This document shows, piece by piece, positions 14,056 to 21,693 of a stretch of 29,745 bases of DNA. The DNA lies in the NCBI GenBank assembly GCA_964537875.1, contig CAZIDN010000044.1:1-29745 (forward strand), in the 5' to 3' direction. The position numbers and the translations under genes are program-made. The notes beneath the pieces are model-generated. The model did no database searches, was not told the origin of the DNA, and saw only the letters and a program-made list of their open reading frames with translations. Position 1 is the stretch's first letter, and each line of letters starts with the position of its first letter. This DNA comes from JAPKZH01 sp964537875. Its GTDB lineage: Bacteria; Acidobacteriota; Aminicenantia; Aminicenantales; UBA4085.

Positions 14056-15233
14056 ACGCTTATTCTTTTTATCGCCCGGCAGACTTCTTCGATTTGGCTT
14101 TTTGTCAACGCCAAGCCCGAGGGGAGATAGAAGCCGATTCGGGAGAGCTCTTCGGCCACGGGAAAGGACAGCCCCCGGTATGCTTTTTCTTTGGCAAAGA
14201 CCGGCTGCTCGTGGACCGGTATGAAGAATGTCCGGGTATCGATGCCCTCAGCTTTGAGCTTCTTCATAAATTCATCCCGGGCCAGGCCGAATTCTTTTTC
14301 TACGAGGACCGCATACATCCAATAGACGTTCCTGGCCCATTCCTTTTGGCGGGGCAGGGTCAGGCCGGCCACTCCCGAGAGAAGCCTTTTGTATTCAGAG
14401 GCCATGTCTTGCTTGATCTCGATGTATTTTTCAATCTCCTCGAGCTGGGCGACACCGATGGCGGCCTGGACGTTGGTCATCCTGTAATTGAACGCCAGCT
14501 CGGTATGAAGAAATCTTTTTTGCGGGGCATGGGCAAGATCCTTAAGACTCCGGGCCCGCTCGGCCACCTTAGCGTCGTTAGTGACGACCATCCCGCCTTC
14601 GCCCGTCGTCACGATTTTGTTGGCGTAAAAGCTGAAGCAGCCGACGTCGCCGATCGCCCCCGCATACTGCGCCTGTTGAGGATCGTTCTTCGGGTAGAAC
14701 AGGGCGCCATGCGCTTCGGCCGCATCCTCGACGACGCGCAGAGAATAATCTCCGGCGATGGCCATGATCCGGTCCATGGGACAGGGATGGCCGTAGAGAT
14801 GGACGGGTAGGATCGCCCTGACCGCGTGACCCGTCTTTTTGTTGACCAGAATTTTCTTCCGGCGGTCGTAGCGGCAGCTTTTTTGGATGAATTCGAGGAT
14901 TTTTTCGGGATCGATGTTGAACAGGTCCCGGTCTACATCGACGATGGCCGGACGGGCGCCCGTGTAGAGCACGGCGTAGGGAACGGCGATCATGGTCAAG
15001 GCCGGGATGATGACTTCATCGCCGGGGCCGATGCCGAGGCTGGCCAGGGCAAGATGGAGGGCCGTCGTGCCGCTGGTCGTCGTCACGGCATATTTGACCT
15101 TGAGATATTTGGCGAATTCCTCCTCAAACTTCCGGATATAAGAGCCCGCCGAGGAGATCCAGCCGCTTTGAACGCAGTCGGCGACGTATTTCAGAGTGTT
15201 TTTGGCGATGAGGGGTTCGTTGACGGGAATCAT
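14037..15233 (-). CDS. DegT/DnrJ/EryC1/StrS family PLP aminotransferase
   Basis: A 398-residue type I-fold PLP enzyme, normal for the family, likely transferring an amino group to a keto-sugar nucleotide or lipid-linked sugar. Seen: the N-terminal substrate motif SGWISSAG, the cofactor phosphate loop SGTTALHLAL, VVEDAAEAHGA with the PLP-nitrogen Asp (170), and the Schiff-base lysine K206 in FSFYANKIVTTGEGGM. The C-terminal LPSGLALTKSQIEEVCRAIK is typical. The final residues after KRI (SVSSRGA) are encoded by a palindromic repeat, so the natural end has been rewritten. The upstream cupin gene stops 6 bases before, implying one operon with the glycosyltransferase. The product sugar cannot be predicted. 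Confidence 0.9.
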   Translation of the reverse strand: MIPVNEPLIAKNTLKYVADCVQSGWISSAGSYIRKFEEEFAKYLKVKYAVTTTSGTTALHLALASLGIGPGDEVIIPALTMIAVPYAVLYTGARPAIVDVDRDLFNIDPEKILEFIQKSCRYDRRKKILVNKKTGHAVRAILPVHLYGHPCPMDRIMAIAGDYSLRVVEDAAEAHGALFYPKNDPQQAQYAGAIGDVGCFSFYANKIVTTGEGGMVVTNDAKVAERARSLKDLAHAPQKRFLHTELAFNYRMTNVQAAIGVAQLEEIEKYIEIKQDMASEYKRLLSGVAGLTLPRQKEWARNVYWMYAVLVEKEFGLARDEFMKKLKAEGIDTRTFFIPVHEQPVFAKEKAYRGLSFPVAEELSRIGFYLPSGLALTKSQIEEVCRAIKRISVSSRGA

Positions 15234-15239
15234 GTTCGA

Positions 15240-15641
15240 TCAGAAAAATTCTTTGTCATCGAAGCCGGCGTAGGGGCCCTGCTTCACTTCGATGATCTTG
15301 GCTGCCTCCAGGACTTTCACCTTATGGCCGCCCCGGGCGAGGAGAACGGCGTCTCCCGGTTTCATGATCACCGTTCTCAATTTTTTCCTTTTGTCGTTGT
15401 AAAGCTCGACCTTGATTTTGCCCGCCAGCAGGACCAGGACTTCCTGCGTCCTGAAAATCTCCCGCTTGACCAGTTTATGCCGGTGGCGCTTGACGATTTT
15501 GCCCTTGGGATGGATGAGCATTCCCAGCTGCTGGGAGAATTCTCCCGGCGTGAAAAAATTCGGTCCCTGCTTTGAAAAATCTTTGCGGAGCACGATGGCA
15601 AAAATATGGCCGCCCTGAGTGACTTTGATGAGACCTTTCAT
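15240..15641 (-). CDS. Small cupin-fold protein of a sugar cassette
   Basis: A 133-residue single-domain cupin. The first cupin motif is visible as HPKGKIVKRHRHKLVKREIFRTQEV (only partly matching the consensus G(X)5HXH(X)3,4E: HRH with a downstream Glu) and the second as KPGDAVLLARGGHKVKVLE. The C-terminus KQGPYAGFDDKEFF is shared by cupins I recall beside DegT aminotransferases in polysaccharide clusters. It is probably a metal-binding isomerase or epimerase-like protein or a small-molecule sensor, but no reaction is known. It starts 20 bases after the glycosyltransferase stop and ends 6 bases before the aminotransferase gene. Confidence 0.7.
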   Translation of the reverse strand: MKGLIKVTQGGHIFAIVLRKDFSKQGPNFFTPGEFSQQLGMLIHPKGKIVKRHRHKLVKREIFRTQEVLVLLAGKIKVELYNDKRKKLRTVIMKPGDAVLLARGGHKVKVLEAAKIIEVKQGPYAGFDDKEFF

Positions 15642-15661
15642 GATTGAGACACCCCTGTCAT

Positions 15662-16411
15662 TTATCGAATTTTAGTGAACCTGAGCTTGACCGTCAGCCA
15701 GACATATTTCCATCCCTTTTTCAGGTAGTCAAAGAAGCTCTGGCCCGTTTTTGAGACGCCCGTCCTGCGTTCAACGCACATATAAGGAATCTCGGCGACC
15801 TTGTAGCCCAGCCGGCGCGCCCTGTAGATAAAATCGATGAAATATTCGCCGTAATCGCCGCGAAGCGTGATTTTTTCGAGAACCTGCCGCCGGAAGGCGA
15901 TGAAGCCGCTGGTGTAGTCCTTAAAGGCGCGGCCGAGGACTTTCTGGATGAAGCTGTTGAGGGTTAGGCTCATCAGGTAGGCGAGGAGCGTGTCGTTGCT
16001 GCCGGCGACGATCTGGACGCCGCCGCCCTTAGCGAACCGGCTCCCGACGAGCACGTCCTGTCCTTGGCTGATCCCCTGCAGCAATTCTTGGATCTTGAAC
16101 GGAGGCATGGAGAAATCGCAGTCCGACCAGACGATGATGTCGCCTTTCGAATAGGCGATCCCGTCCCGGAGGGCCGAGGCCAGGCCTTTTTTGTCAATCC
16201 GGCGCAGGAGATAAAGGTGGGGGAGGTTTTTCTGCATGTTTTCCACGACCTGCCAAGTTCCGTCGGGAGAATTGTCATCGACGACGATGACTTCGGTATT
16301 CCGGGGCGTATATTTGAGGATTTCGAGGATGAGAGGGCCGATGTTGTCCCGCTCGTTATAGGTGGGAAGGATCACCGAAACTTCCCGGCGTGGCCGTTCC
16401 TCTGCGCTCAT
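15662..16411 (-). CDS. Family 2 glycosyltransferase (polyprenol-phosphate type)
   Basis: A 249-residue GT-A enzyme of the DPM1/dolichol-phosphate mannosyltransferase-like group, which loads a sugar on a polyprenol phosphate at the cytoplasmic membrane face. Seen: VSVILPTYNERDNI, the nucleotide-binding VVDDNSPDGT, the catalytic metal-binding WSDCDFSMPP, LVGSRFAKGGG and the acceptor region KDYTSGFIAFRR. There are no C-terminal transmembrane helices; the protein ends in an amphipathic basic stretch (KGWKYVWLTVKLRFTKIR) suited to peripheral membrane contact. The open frame extends to a TTG at 16417, but ATG 16411 two codons later is preferred. It is the first gene of the cassette and divergent from gcvT. 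The donor sugar is unknown. Confidence 0.87.
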   Translation of the reverse strand: MSAEERPRREVSVILPTYNERDNIGPLILEILKYTPRNTEVIVVDDNSPDGTWQVVENMQKNLPHLYLLRRIDKKGLASALRDGIAYSKGDIIVWSDCDFSMPPFKIQELLQGISQGQDVLVGSRFAKGGGVQIVAGSNDTLLAYLMSLTLNSFIQKVLGRAFKDYTSGFIAFRRQVLEKITLRGDYGEYFIDFIYRARRLGYKVAEIPYMCVERRTGVSKTGQSFFDYLKKGWKYVWLTVKLRFTKIR

Positions 16412-16464
16412 CGCCAAATATTTTACTGATTCTCGCCGTGCTTGGCTACCTTTTCTTTTTTCCC

Positions 16465-16493
16465 TTGCAAGTCATTAAATTCTATGGTAGTAA
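16465..16493 (+). promoter_or_regulatory. Candidate gcv-gly operon promoter
   Basis: TTGCAA (16465-16470), 17 bases, and TAGTAA (16488-16493) suit a sigma70 promoter directed at gcvT. The resulting leader is only about 40 bases, too short for a glycine riboswitch, and none of the conserved aptamer segments is seen between 16412 and 16540. The opposing glycosyltransferase promoter would lie in the same 130-base gap; a TAAAAT box at 16425-16420 is a weak candidate for it. Confidence 0.4.
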
Positions 16494-16540
16494 ATTATTT
16501 CACAGCCCGGAGAAATTCATTCATTACAAGGAATCCTAAA

Positions 16541-17629
16541 ATGAAAACAACCCGTCTCAATGCCAACCACAGAAAACTCGGCGCCAAGATGATCGAATTT
16601 GTCGGCTGGGACATGCCGGTCGAATACAAAGGGATCATCGATGAGCACCTGGCCGTCCGCACGGCGGCTGGCCTGTTCGACGTCAGCCATATGGGGGAGA
16701 TCCTGATCACGGGAAAAGAAGCCTTGGCCTTTGTCCAGCACCTAACCCCTAACGATGCCTCGCGCTTGGCCCTGAACCAGGTCCAGTATACGGCCCTGAC
16801 AACTCCCCAGGGGACATTTGTCGATGACATGCTCGTTTACTGCCTCGCCCCGGAACGATATCTGCTCGTCGTGAATGCGGCTAACACGGACAAGGATTAT
16901 CAGTGGGTCGTCCGCCATCTGCCGGGATTCAACGTCAAAGCCGAAAACCTCTCCGATTCGTACAGCCAGCTAGCCCTGCAAGGACCCAAAGCGGCGGAGA
17001 TCCTTAAGCCGCTGACGGACGTCCGGCTGGACGAGATGAAGTCGTTCTGGGCAGCCTGGGGCAAAGTGGCCGGGATCGATACCTTGGTCTCCCGGACCGG
17101 TTACACCGGCGAGGACGGTTTCGAGATCTACACGACCGCCTCAAACCCCGGTGTCATTTGGGAGGCTATCCTTGAGAGCGGAAAGCCCCGGGGGATATTG
17201 CCGATCGGCCTGGGCGCCCGGGACACGCTGAGGCTTGAAGCCAAGCTCATGCTCTACGGAAACGATATCGACGATAAGACCACCGTTTTGGAGGCCGATC
17301 TGAAATGGATCATCAAATTTAAGAAGGGGGCTTTTCTCGGCAGCGATGTCCTTTTAAAACAGAACGAGGTGGGCATCCGGCGAAAGATCGTCGGATTCGA
17401 GCTCTTGGACAGAGGAATCGCCCGTCCCCATTATCCCGTGTTTGTCGGGGGCGATAAGGTCGCCGAAGTCCGCTCTGGAACGTTCGCGCCCTACCTCAAA
17501 AAAAGCATCGGGCTTGTCTATTTGCCGGTCGAAAAAACAGAGATCGGTACGGAATTCGAGATCGGGATCAGGGACAAAAGAGTCAAAGCCAGAGTCATTC
17601 CGACCCCGTTTTACAAGAGAAATTATTAG
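16541..17629 (+). CDS. gcvT: Glycine cleavage system T protein (aminomethyltransferase)
   Basis: A 362-residue enzyme that takes the aminomethyl group from lipoylated GcvH, releases ammonia and forms 5,10-methylene-tetrahydrofolate. Seen: EFVGWDMPVEYKGIIDEH, LFDVSHMGEI with the catalytic-site Asp, QYTALTTPQGTFVDD, SRTGYTGEDGFEIY and GARDTLRLEAKLMLYGNDI, all family hallmarks, with the barrel domain KSIGLVYLP at the C-terminus. The frame is open to 16442, but ATG 16541 has AAGGAAT seven bases upstream and matches the family N-terminus. It is the first gene of a six-gene operon; the stop is 33 bases before gcvH. Confidence 0.96.
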   Translation: MKTTRLNANHRKLGAKMIEFVGWDMPVEYKGIIDEHLAVRTAAGLFDVSHMGEILITGKEALAFVQHLTPNDASRLALNQVQYTALTTPQGTFVDDMLVYCLAPERYLLVVNAANTDKDYQWVVRHLPGFNVKAENLSDSYSQLALQGPKAAEILKPLTDVRLDEMKSFWAAWGKVAGIDTLVSRTGYTGEDGFEIYTTASNPGVIWEAILESGKPRGILPIGLGARDTLRLEAKLMLYGNDIDDKTTVLEADLKWIIKFKKGAFLGSDVLLKQNEVGIRRKIVGFELLDRGIARPHYPVFVGGDKVAEVRSGTFAPYLKKSIGLVYLPVEKTEIGTEFEIGIRDKRVKARVIPTPFYKRNY

Positions 17630-17662
17630 ATTCCAAAAAAGAACTCATAAGGAGGCCGTACC

Positions 17663-18049
17663 ATGTATCCCCAAGATTTTTATTACACGAAAGACCACGA
17701 ATGGGTCCAGGTCAAGGGCGACCAGGCCCTGGTCGGGATCACCGAGTTTGCCCAGAAGCAGTTGGGCGATGTCGTCTATATCGAGCTCCCCGCTATCGGC
17801 AGCCAGCTCGATGTCCGCCAGACGATCGGATCCATCGAGTCGGTCAAGGCCGTTTCCGAAGTGTTTTCCCCGGTCAGCGGGGAAGTCGTGGAGGTCAATG
17901 CCGACCTGAATGGGTCTCCCGAGCTTGTCAACCAAGATCCTCACGGGAAAGGCTGGATCATCCGCCTCAAGCTCAAGAACAAGGCCGACGTCAACTCTCT
18001 GATGAAAGCGACTGAGTACGAAAAATTCTTGGAAGGACTCGAACACTAA
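17663..18049 (+). CDS. gcvH: Glycine cleavage system H protein
   Basis: A 128-residue lipoyl carrier protein that shuttles the aminomethyl intermediate between P, T and L proteins. The lipoylated lysine is K62 in GSIESVKAVSE, with the flanking hairpin typical of lipoyl domains. FYYTKDHEWVQ and GITEFAQKQLGDVVYIELP are standard N-terminal motifs. A strong Shine-Dalgarno (AAGGAGG) precedes ATG 17663. The gene is followed after one base by gcvPA. No dihydrolipoyl dehydrogenase (L protein) gene is in the window, so it must be shared from elsewhere. Confidence 0.96.
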   Translation: MYPQDFYYTKDHEWVQVKGDQALVGITEFAQKQLGDVVYIELPAIGSQLDVRQTIGSIESVKAVSEVFSPVSGEVVEVNADLNGSPELVNQDPHGKGWIIRLKLKNKADVNSLMKATEYEKFLEGLEH

Positions 18050-18050
18050 G

Positions 18051-19397
18051 ATGAGCTATATCTCCCTGAGCGATAAAGACAAAAAAGAGATGCTGGACAA
18101 GATCGGCGTCTCGTCGCCGGAAGAGCTCTTCTGTTGTATTCCGGAGGACATCCGGCTGAAGAGGGGCCTTAATCTTCCGGCGGCCATGCCCGAGCCGGAG
18201 CTCCTCCGGCACTTTGAGGCCCTCGCCTCGAAGAACGTTTATCCTAAGTATCTCTCGTTTCTCGGCGCCGGATCTTACGTTCATTTTATTCCTACGGTCG
18301 TCGATTATCTGAGTTCGCGCGGTGAATTTGTCACGCCCTATACCCCTTATCAGCCCGAAATCAGCCAGGGCACCCTCCAGGTGATCTTCGAATACCAGAC
18401 GCTCATCTGCCAGCTGACCGGGATGGATATCGCCAACGCCTCGCTCTATGATGGGGCTTCGGCGGCCGCCGAAGCCGTGCTCATGGCCCATCGCCTGAAC
18501 GGAAAAGCCAAGGTCCTGGCGGCCCGCACCCTTCATCCCCAGTACCGCCAGACGATCGGCACATATACAAAGAACTTGGCCGTAACCGTGGAAGAGGTCG
18601 GCTTCGGTGGGAATGGCGAGATCAATCTTGAAGAGCTGGCCAAAAGGCTGGACAAGGAGGTCTCGGCCGTGATTCTCCAGTCGCCGAACTTCTTGGGCAT
18701 CATAGAAGATTTGAAAAAAATAGGCGAGCTCGTCCATAACCACCAGGCGCTTTTCATCGTCGCGGTGGCCGAAGCGGCCTCGCTCGGCATCCTCGAAGCG
18801 CCGGGCAAGCTTGGCGCGGATATCGTTTGCGGCGAAGCCCAGTCCTTCGGGCTTCCTCCTAGCTTCGGCGGCCCCTACCTGGGATTTATGGGCTGCATGA
18901 AAGATTTTCTTCGGCAGCTTCCGGGCCGCATCGCCGGGCAGACCAAAGATGTGGATGGCAACCGCGGCTTTGTCCTGACGCTATCCACTCGAGAACAGCA
19001 TATCAGGCGCGAGAAAGCGACATCCAACATATGCACAAACCAGGCCTTATGCGCCCTGCGGGCAACCATGTTCCTGGAAACATTGGGCCAGTCAGGGTTG
19101 AGAGAGATGGCCCTGCAGAACATCCAAAAAGCCCATTACGCGTCCGACCGGCTGACCCGGATCAAGGGCGTCAGAAAGAAGTTCGCCGGGAAATTCTTCA
19201 ATGAATTCGTGCTCGAATTTCCCAAAGATATGCCGCCCGTGAATGAAAATCTCAAAAAGAAGGAGGTTGTCGGCGGATTGAGCCTCGGCGCATTCTACCC
19301 CGAGCTCAAAAATTGCGGGCTCTTCTGCGTCACGGAGGTCCATAAGAAAGAAGACATCGACAGGCTGGCCCTGTTGGTCGAGGAGGGTTTACGATGA
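18051..19397 (+). CDS. gcvPA: Glycine dehydrogenase (decarboxylating) subunit 1
   Basis: A 448-residue N-terminal-half subunit of the split P protein, which decarboxylates glycine and passes the aminomethyl group to GcvH. Seen: SYISLSDKDKKEMLDKIGV, FLGAGSYVHFIP, TPYQPEISQGTLQVIFEYQT, TGMDIANASLYDGASAAAEA and FGGPYLGFMG. Subunit 1 has the PLP-enzyme fold but not the Schiff-base lysine, which is in subunit 2; none is expected here. Length is typical. The ATG is one base after the gcvH stop and the stop overlaps gcvPB by four bases, favouring equal synthesis of the two subunits. Confidence 0.95.
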   Translation: MSYISLSDKDKKEMLDKIGVSSPEELFCCIPEDIRLKRGLNLPAAMPEPELLRHFEALASKNVYPKYLSFLGAGSYVHFIPTVVDYLSSRGEFVTPYTPYQPEISQGTLQVIFEYQTLICQLTGMDIANASLYDGASAAAEAVLMAHRLNGKAKVLAARTLHPQYRQTIGTYTKNLAVTVEEVGFGGNGEINLEELAKRLDKEVSAVILQSPNFLGIIEDLKKIGELVHNHQALFIVAVAEAASLGILEAPGKLGADIVCGEAQSFGLPPSFGGPYLGFMGCMKDFLRQLPGRIAGQTKDVDGNRGFVLTLSTREQHIRREKATSNICTNQALCALRATMFLETLGQSGLREMALQNIQKAHYASDRLTRIKGVRKKFAGKFFNEFVLEFPKDMPPVNENLKKKEVVGGLSLGAFYPELKNCGLFCVTEVHKKEDIDRLALLVEEGLR

Positions 19398-20848
19398 TCC
19401 GCGAACCCTTGATCTTCGAAATCAGCGATAAAGGCAAACGGGCGTTCGGGCTGCCAAAGCTCGATGTCCCGGTTAAAAACGATGTCCTTGAAGGGCTGGT
19501 TGCCCGCGAGGACATTCCCGATTTTCCCCAGGTCTCCGAGGTGGAAGTCGTTCGGCATTTCACCCGGCTGTCCCAGGCCAACTATTGTGTGGATATCGGA
19601 TTCTATCCGCTTGGATCCTGCACGATGAAGTACAACCCCAAGGTCAATGAAAGAGCGGCTTCACTCCCGGGTTTTGTATCCTCCCACCCCTTCGCCCCCG
19701 AGGACCTGGTCCAGGGAAACCTGGAAGTCCTCAAAAGGATGGAGGACTATCTTTGTGAAATCGCCGGCATGGATGCCTTCACGCTCCAGCCTTCGGCAGG
19801 TGCCCAGGGGGAGCTCACCGGCATAATGCTTATCCGGGCCTGCTTGGAGGAGCGCGGCAATCCGAGAAAGATCGTCCTCATCCCTGATTCGGCCCACGGC
19901 ACGAATCCCTCCAGCGCCCATCTCAGCGGCTATCGCGTCCAGGAAATCAAATCCAACCAGGGAGGCACGGTCGACCTCGAAGATCTTGCCCGAAACATGA
20001 CCGAGGATGTCGCAGCCCTGATGCTGACTAACCCGAACACTTTGGGCGTCTTCGAGTGGGACATCAAGAAGATAGCCGATATCGTTCACGCCAAAGGCGG
20101 TTTCCTGTATATGGATGGCGCCAACATGAACGCGCTGACCGGCATCTGCCGGCCGGGGGATGCTGGCGTAGATGTCATTCACATTAACCTCCATAAGACA
20201 TTTTCCACCCCCCATGGCGGGGGCGGGCCCGGTTCTGGGCCTGTCGGCGTCAAGAAAGCGCTCGCGCCCTACCTGCCCGTTCCTTTGATTGAAAAACGGG
20301 GCGAACGGTACGCCTTGAAATTCGACCGGCCCAAGTCGATCGGCCGAGTCCGCAGCTTTTACGGCAATTTTCTAGTTGTCGTCAGAGCCCTGGCCTATAT
20401 CCTTACCCTGGGGCCGGAAGGGATCAAGGAGATCGCCGAAGTGGCCGTCCTCAACTCCAATTACATCCGGAAAAGCCTGGACAAGGAGTACCATCTCAAG
20501 TACGATTCGCCGACCCTCCATGAATGCGTCTTCTCAGACAAAATCCAGAAGGAGTACGGGATCCAGAACATCGATATCGCCAAGCGGCTGATCGATTACG
20601 GAGTCCATCCGCCGACCATGTCCTTTCCGCTGATCGTCCATGGCGCTCTGATGGTCGAGCCGACCGAGACTGAAAGCAAGCGCGACCTGGATCTTTTTAT
20701 CGATGCCATGAAAAAAATCGCTCTGGAGGCTCGGGAGAACCCGGAGATCCTGAAATCGGCGCCGCATCATTCTTATGTCCGGCGGCTGGACGAAACGACC
20801 GCCGCCCGGAATCCGGTTCTCAAGTGGGAGAGAGAAAAGAAAGCATGA
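19394..20848 (+). CDS. gcvPB: Glycine dehydrogenase (decarboxylating) subunit 2
   Basis: A 484-residue catalytic subunit carrying PLP. The Schiff-base lysine is K268 in NLHKTFSTPHGGGGPGSGP, the family signature. Other hallmarks are GFYPLGSCTMKYNPK, LQPSAGAQGELTGIM, DSAHGTNPSSAHLSGY and DGANMNALTG. Start ATG 19394 overlaps the gcvPA stop (ATGA) and its own TGA overlaps the glyQ start (again ATGA), so translation is coupled across three genes. The split P arrangement is usual in Firmicutes, archaea, Thermotogae and Acidobacteriota-like phyla, unlike the fused proteobacterial form. Confidence 0.96.
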   Translation: MIREPLIFEISDKGKRAFGLPKLDVPVKNDVLEGLVAREDIPDFPQVSEVEVVRHFTRLSQANYCVDIGFYPLGSCTMKYNPKVNERAASLPGFVSSHPFAPEDLVQGNLEVLKRMEDYLCEIAGMDAFTLQPSAGAQGELTGIMLIRACLEERGNPRKIVLIPDSAHGTNPSSAHLSGYRVQEIKSNQGGTVDLEDLARNMTEDVAALMLTNPNTLGVFEWDIKKIADIVHAKGGFLYMDGANMNALTGICRPGDAGVDVIHINLHKTFSTPHGGGGPGSGPVGVKKALAPYLPVPLIEKRGERYALKFDRPKSIGRVRSFYGNFLVVVRALAYILTLGPEGIKEIAEVAVLNSNYIRKSLDKEYHLKYDSPTLHECVFSDKIQKEYGIQNIDIAKRLIDYGVHPPTMSFPLIVHGALMVEPTETESKRDLDLFIDAMKKIALEARENPEILKSAPHHSYVRRLDETTAARNPVLKWEREKKA

Positions 20849-21693
20849 GCCTCCAGAACCTGATCATGAACCTCCAGAAGTTCTGGGCCGGCCAGGGCTG
20901 CTACCTGGCTCCGTCCTATGACGTTGAGGTCGGCGCCGGCACGATGACGCCCGACACATTCTTCCGAGTGCTCGGCAAACGGCCGTGGCGGGTAGGCTAT
21001 GTCCAGCCTTCCCGTCGGCCCAAGGACGGCCGCTATGGAGAAAACCCTCACCGCGTCCAGAAACACCACCAATTCCAGGTGATCATCAAGCCTTCGCCGG
21101 CCGATATTCAAAAAATCTATATCCAAAGCCTCGTCTCCCTCGGGATCAACTTGAAAGAGCATGACCTTCGCTTCGACGAAGATGACTGGGAATCGCCGAC
21201 GATCGGCGCTTGGGGCGTTGGCTGGCAGGTCATGCTGGACGGGCTCGAAATCACCCAGTTCACGTATTTTCAGCAGGCCGGGGGCATCGAAGTCTTCCCT
21301 ATCCCTGTCGAAATTACTTATGGACTCGAGCGGCTGGAAATGTTCCTGGAAGAGAAAGACAACATCTACGACCTGCAGTGGTCCGAGGATGTCAGCTACA
21401 GGGACCTTCGGTTCGAAGAGGAAAAAGAATTTTCCGAATACAATTTCAACCAGGCCACGGTCAGGTCCCTCCGGGAATATTTTCGCCTGTCCGAAAAAGA
21501 AGCGGCCAAGCTGATCGGAAAGGACCTTCTTCTTCCCGCCTACGATATGTGCCTGAAGTGCTCCCATTTCTTCAACCTTTTGGACGCCCGGGGCGCGATC
21601 AGCGTCACGGAGAGAGTCAAGATGATCGCCCAGATACGGGCCCAGGTCAACCAGATCGCCTTGAAATACACGGGCTCTGAGGGGAGCGCCTGA
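20845..21693 (+). CDS. glyQ: Glycyl-tRNA synthetase alpha subunit
   Basis: A 282-residue class II synthetase subunit that holds the glycyl-adenylate active site of the bacterial heterotetramer. Seen: LIMNLQKFWAGQGCYLAPSY, GAGTMTPDTFFR, YVQPSRRPKDGRYGENPHR, QHHQFQ-like KHHQFQVIIKP, DDWESPTIGAWGVGWQV and YFQQAGGIE, all invariant in GlyQ. The frame opens at 20824, but ATG 20845 is preferred: it overlaps the gcvPB stop as ATGA and gives the canonical MSLQNLI start, with a purine-rich GAGAGAGAAAAG ahead. It ends overlapping the glyS ATG (TGATG). Confidence 0.96.
   Translation: MSLQNLIMNLQKFWAGQGCYLAPSYDVEVGAGTMTPDTFFRVLGKRPWRVGYVQPSRRPKDGRYGENPHRVQKHHQFQVIIKPSPADIQKIYIQSLVSLGINLKEHDLRFDEDDWESPTIGAWGVGWQVMLDGLEITQFTYFQQAGGIEVFPIPVEITYGLERLEMFLEEKDNIYDLQWSEDVSYRDLRFEEEKEFSEYNFNQATVRSLREYFRLSEKEAAKLIGKDLLLPAYDMCLKCSHFFNLLDARGAISVTERVKMIAQIRAQVNQIALKYTGSEGSA

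Noticed and set aside
16412..16540. Glycine riboswitch before gcvT
   Set aside because: The leader from the candidate promoter is only about 40 bases and no aptamer-like conserved segments are seen; a covariance-model search would settle it.
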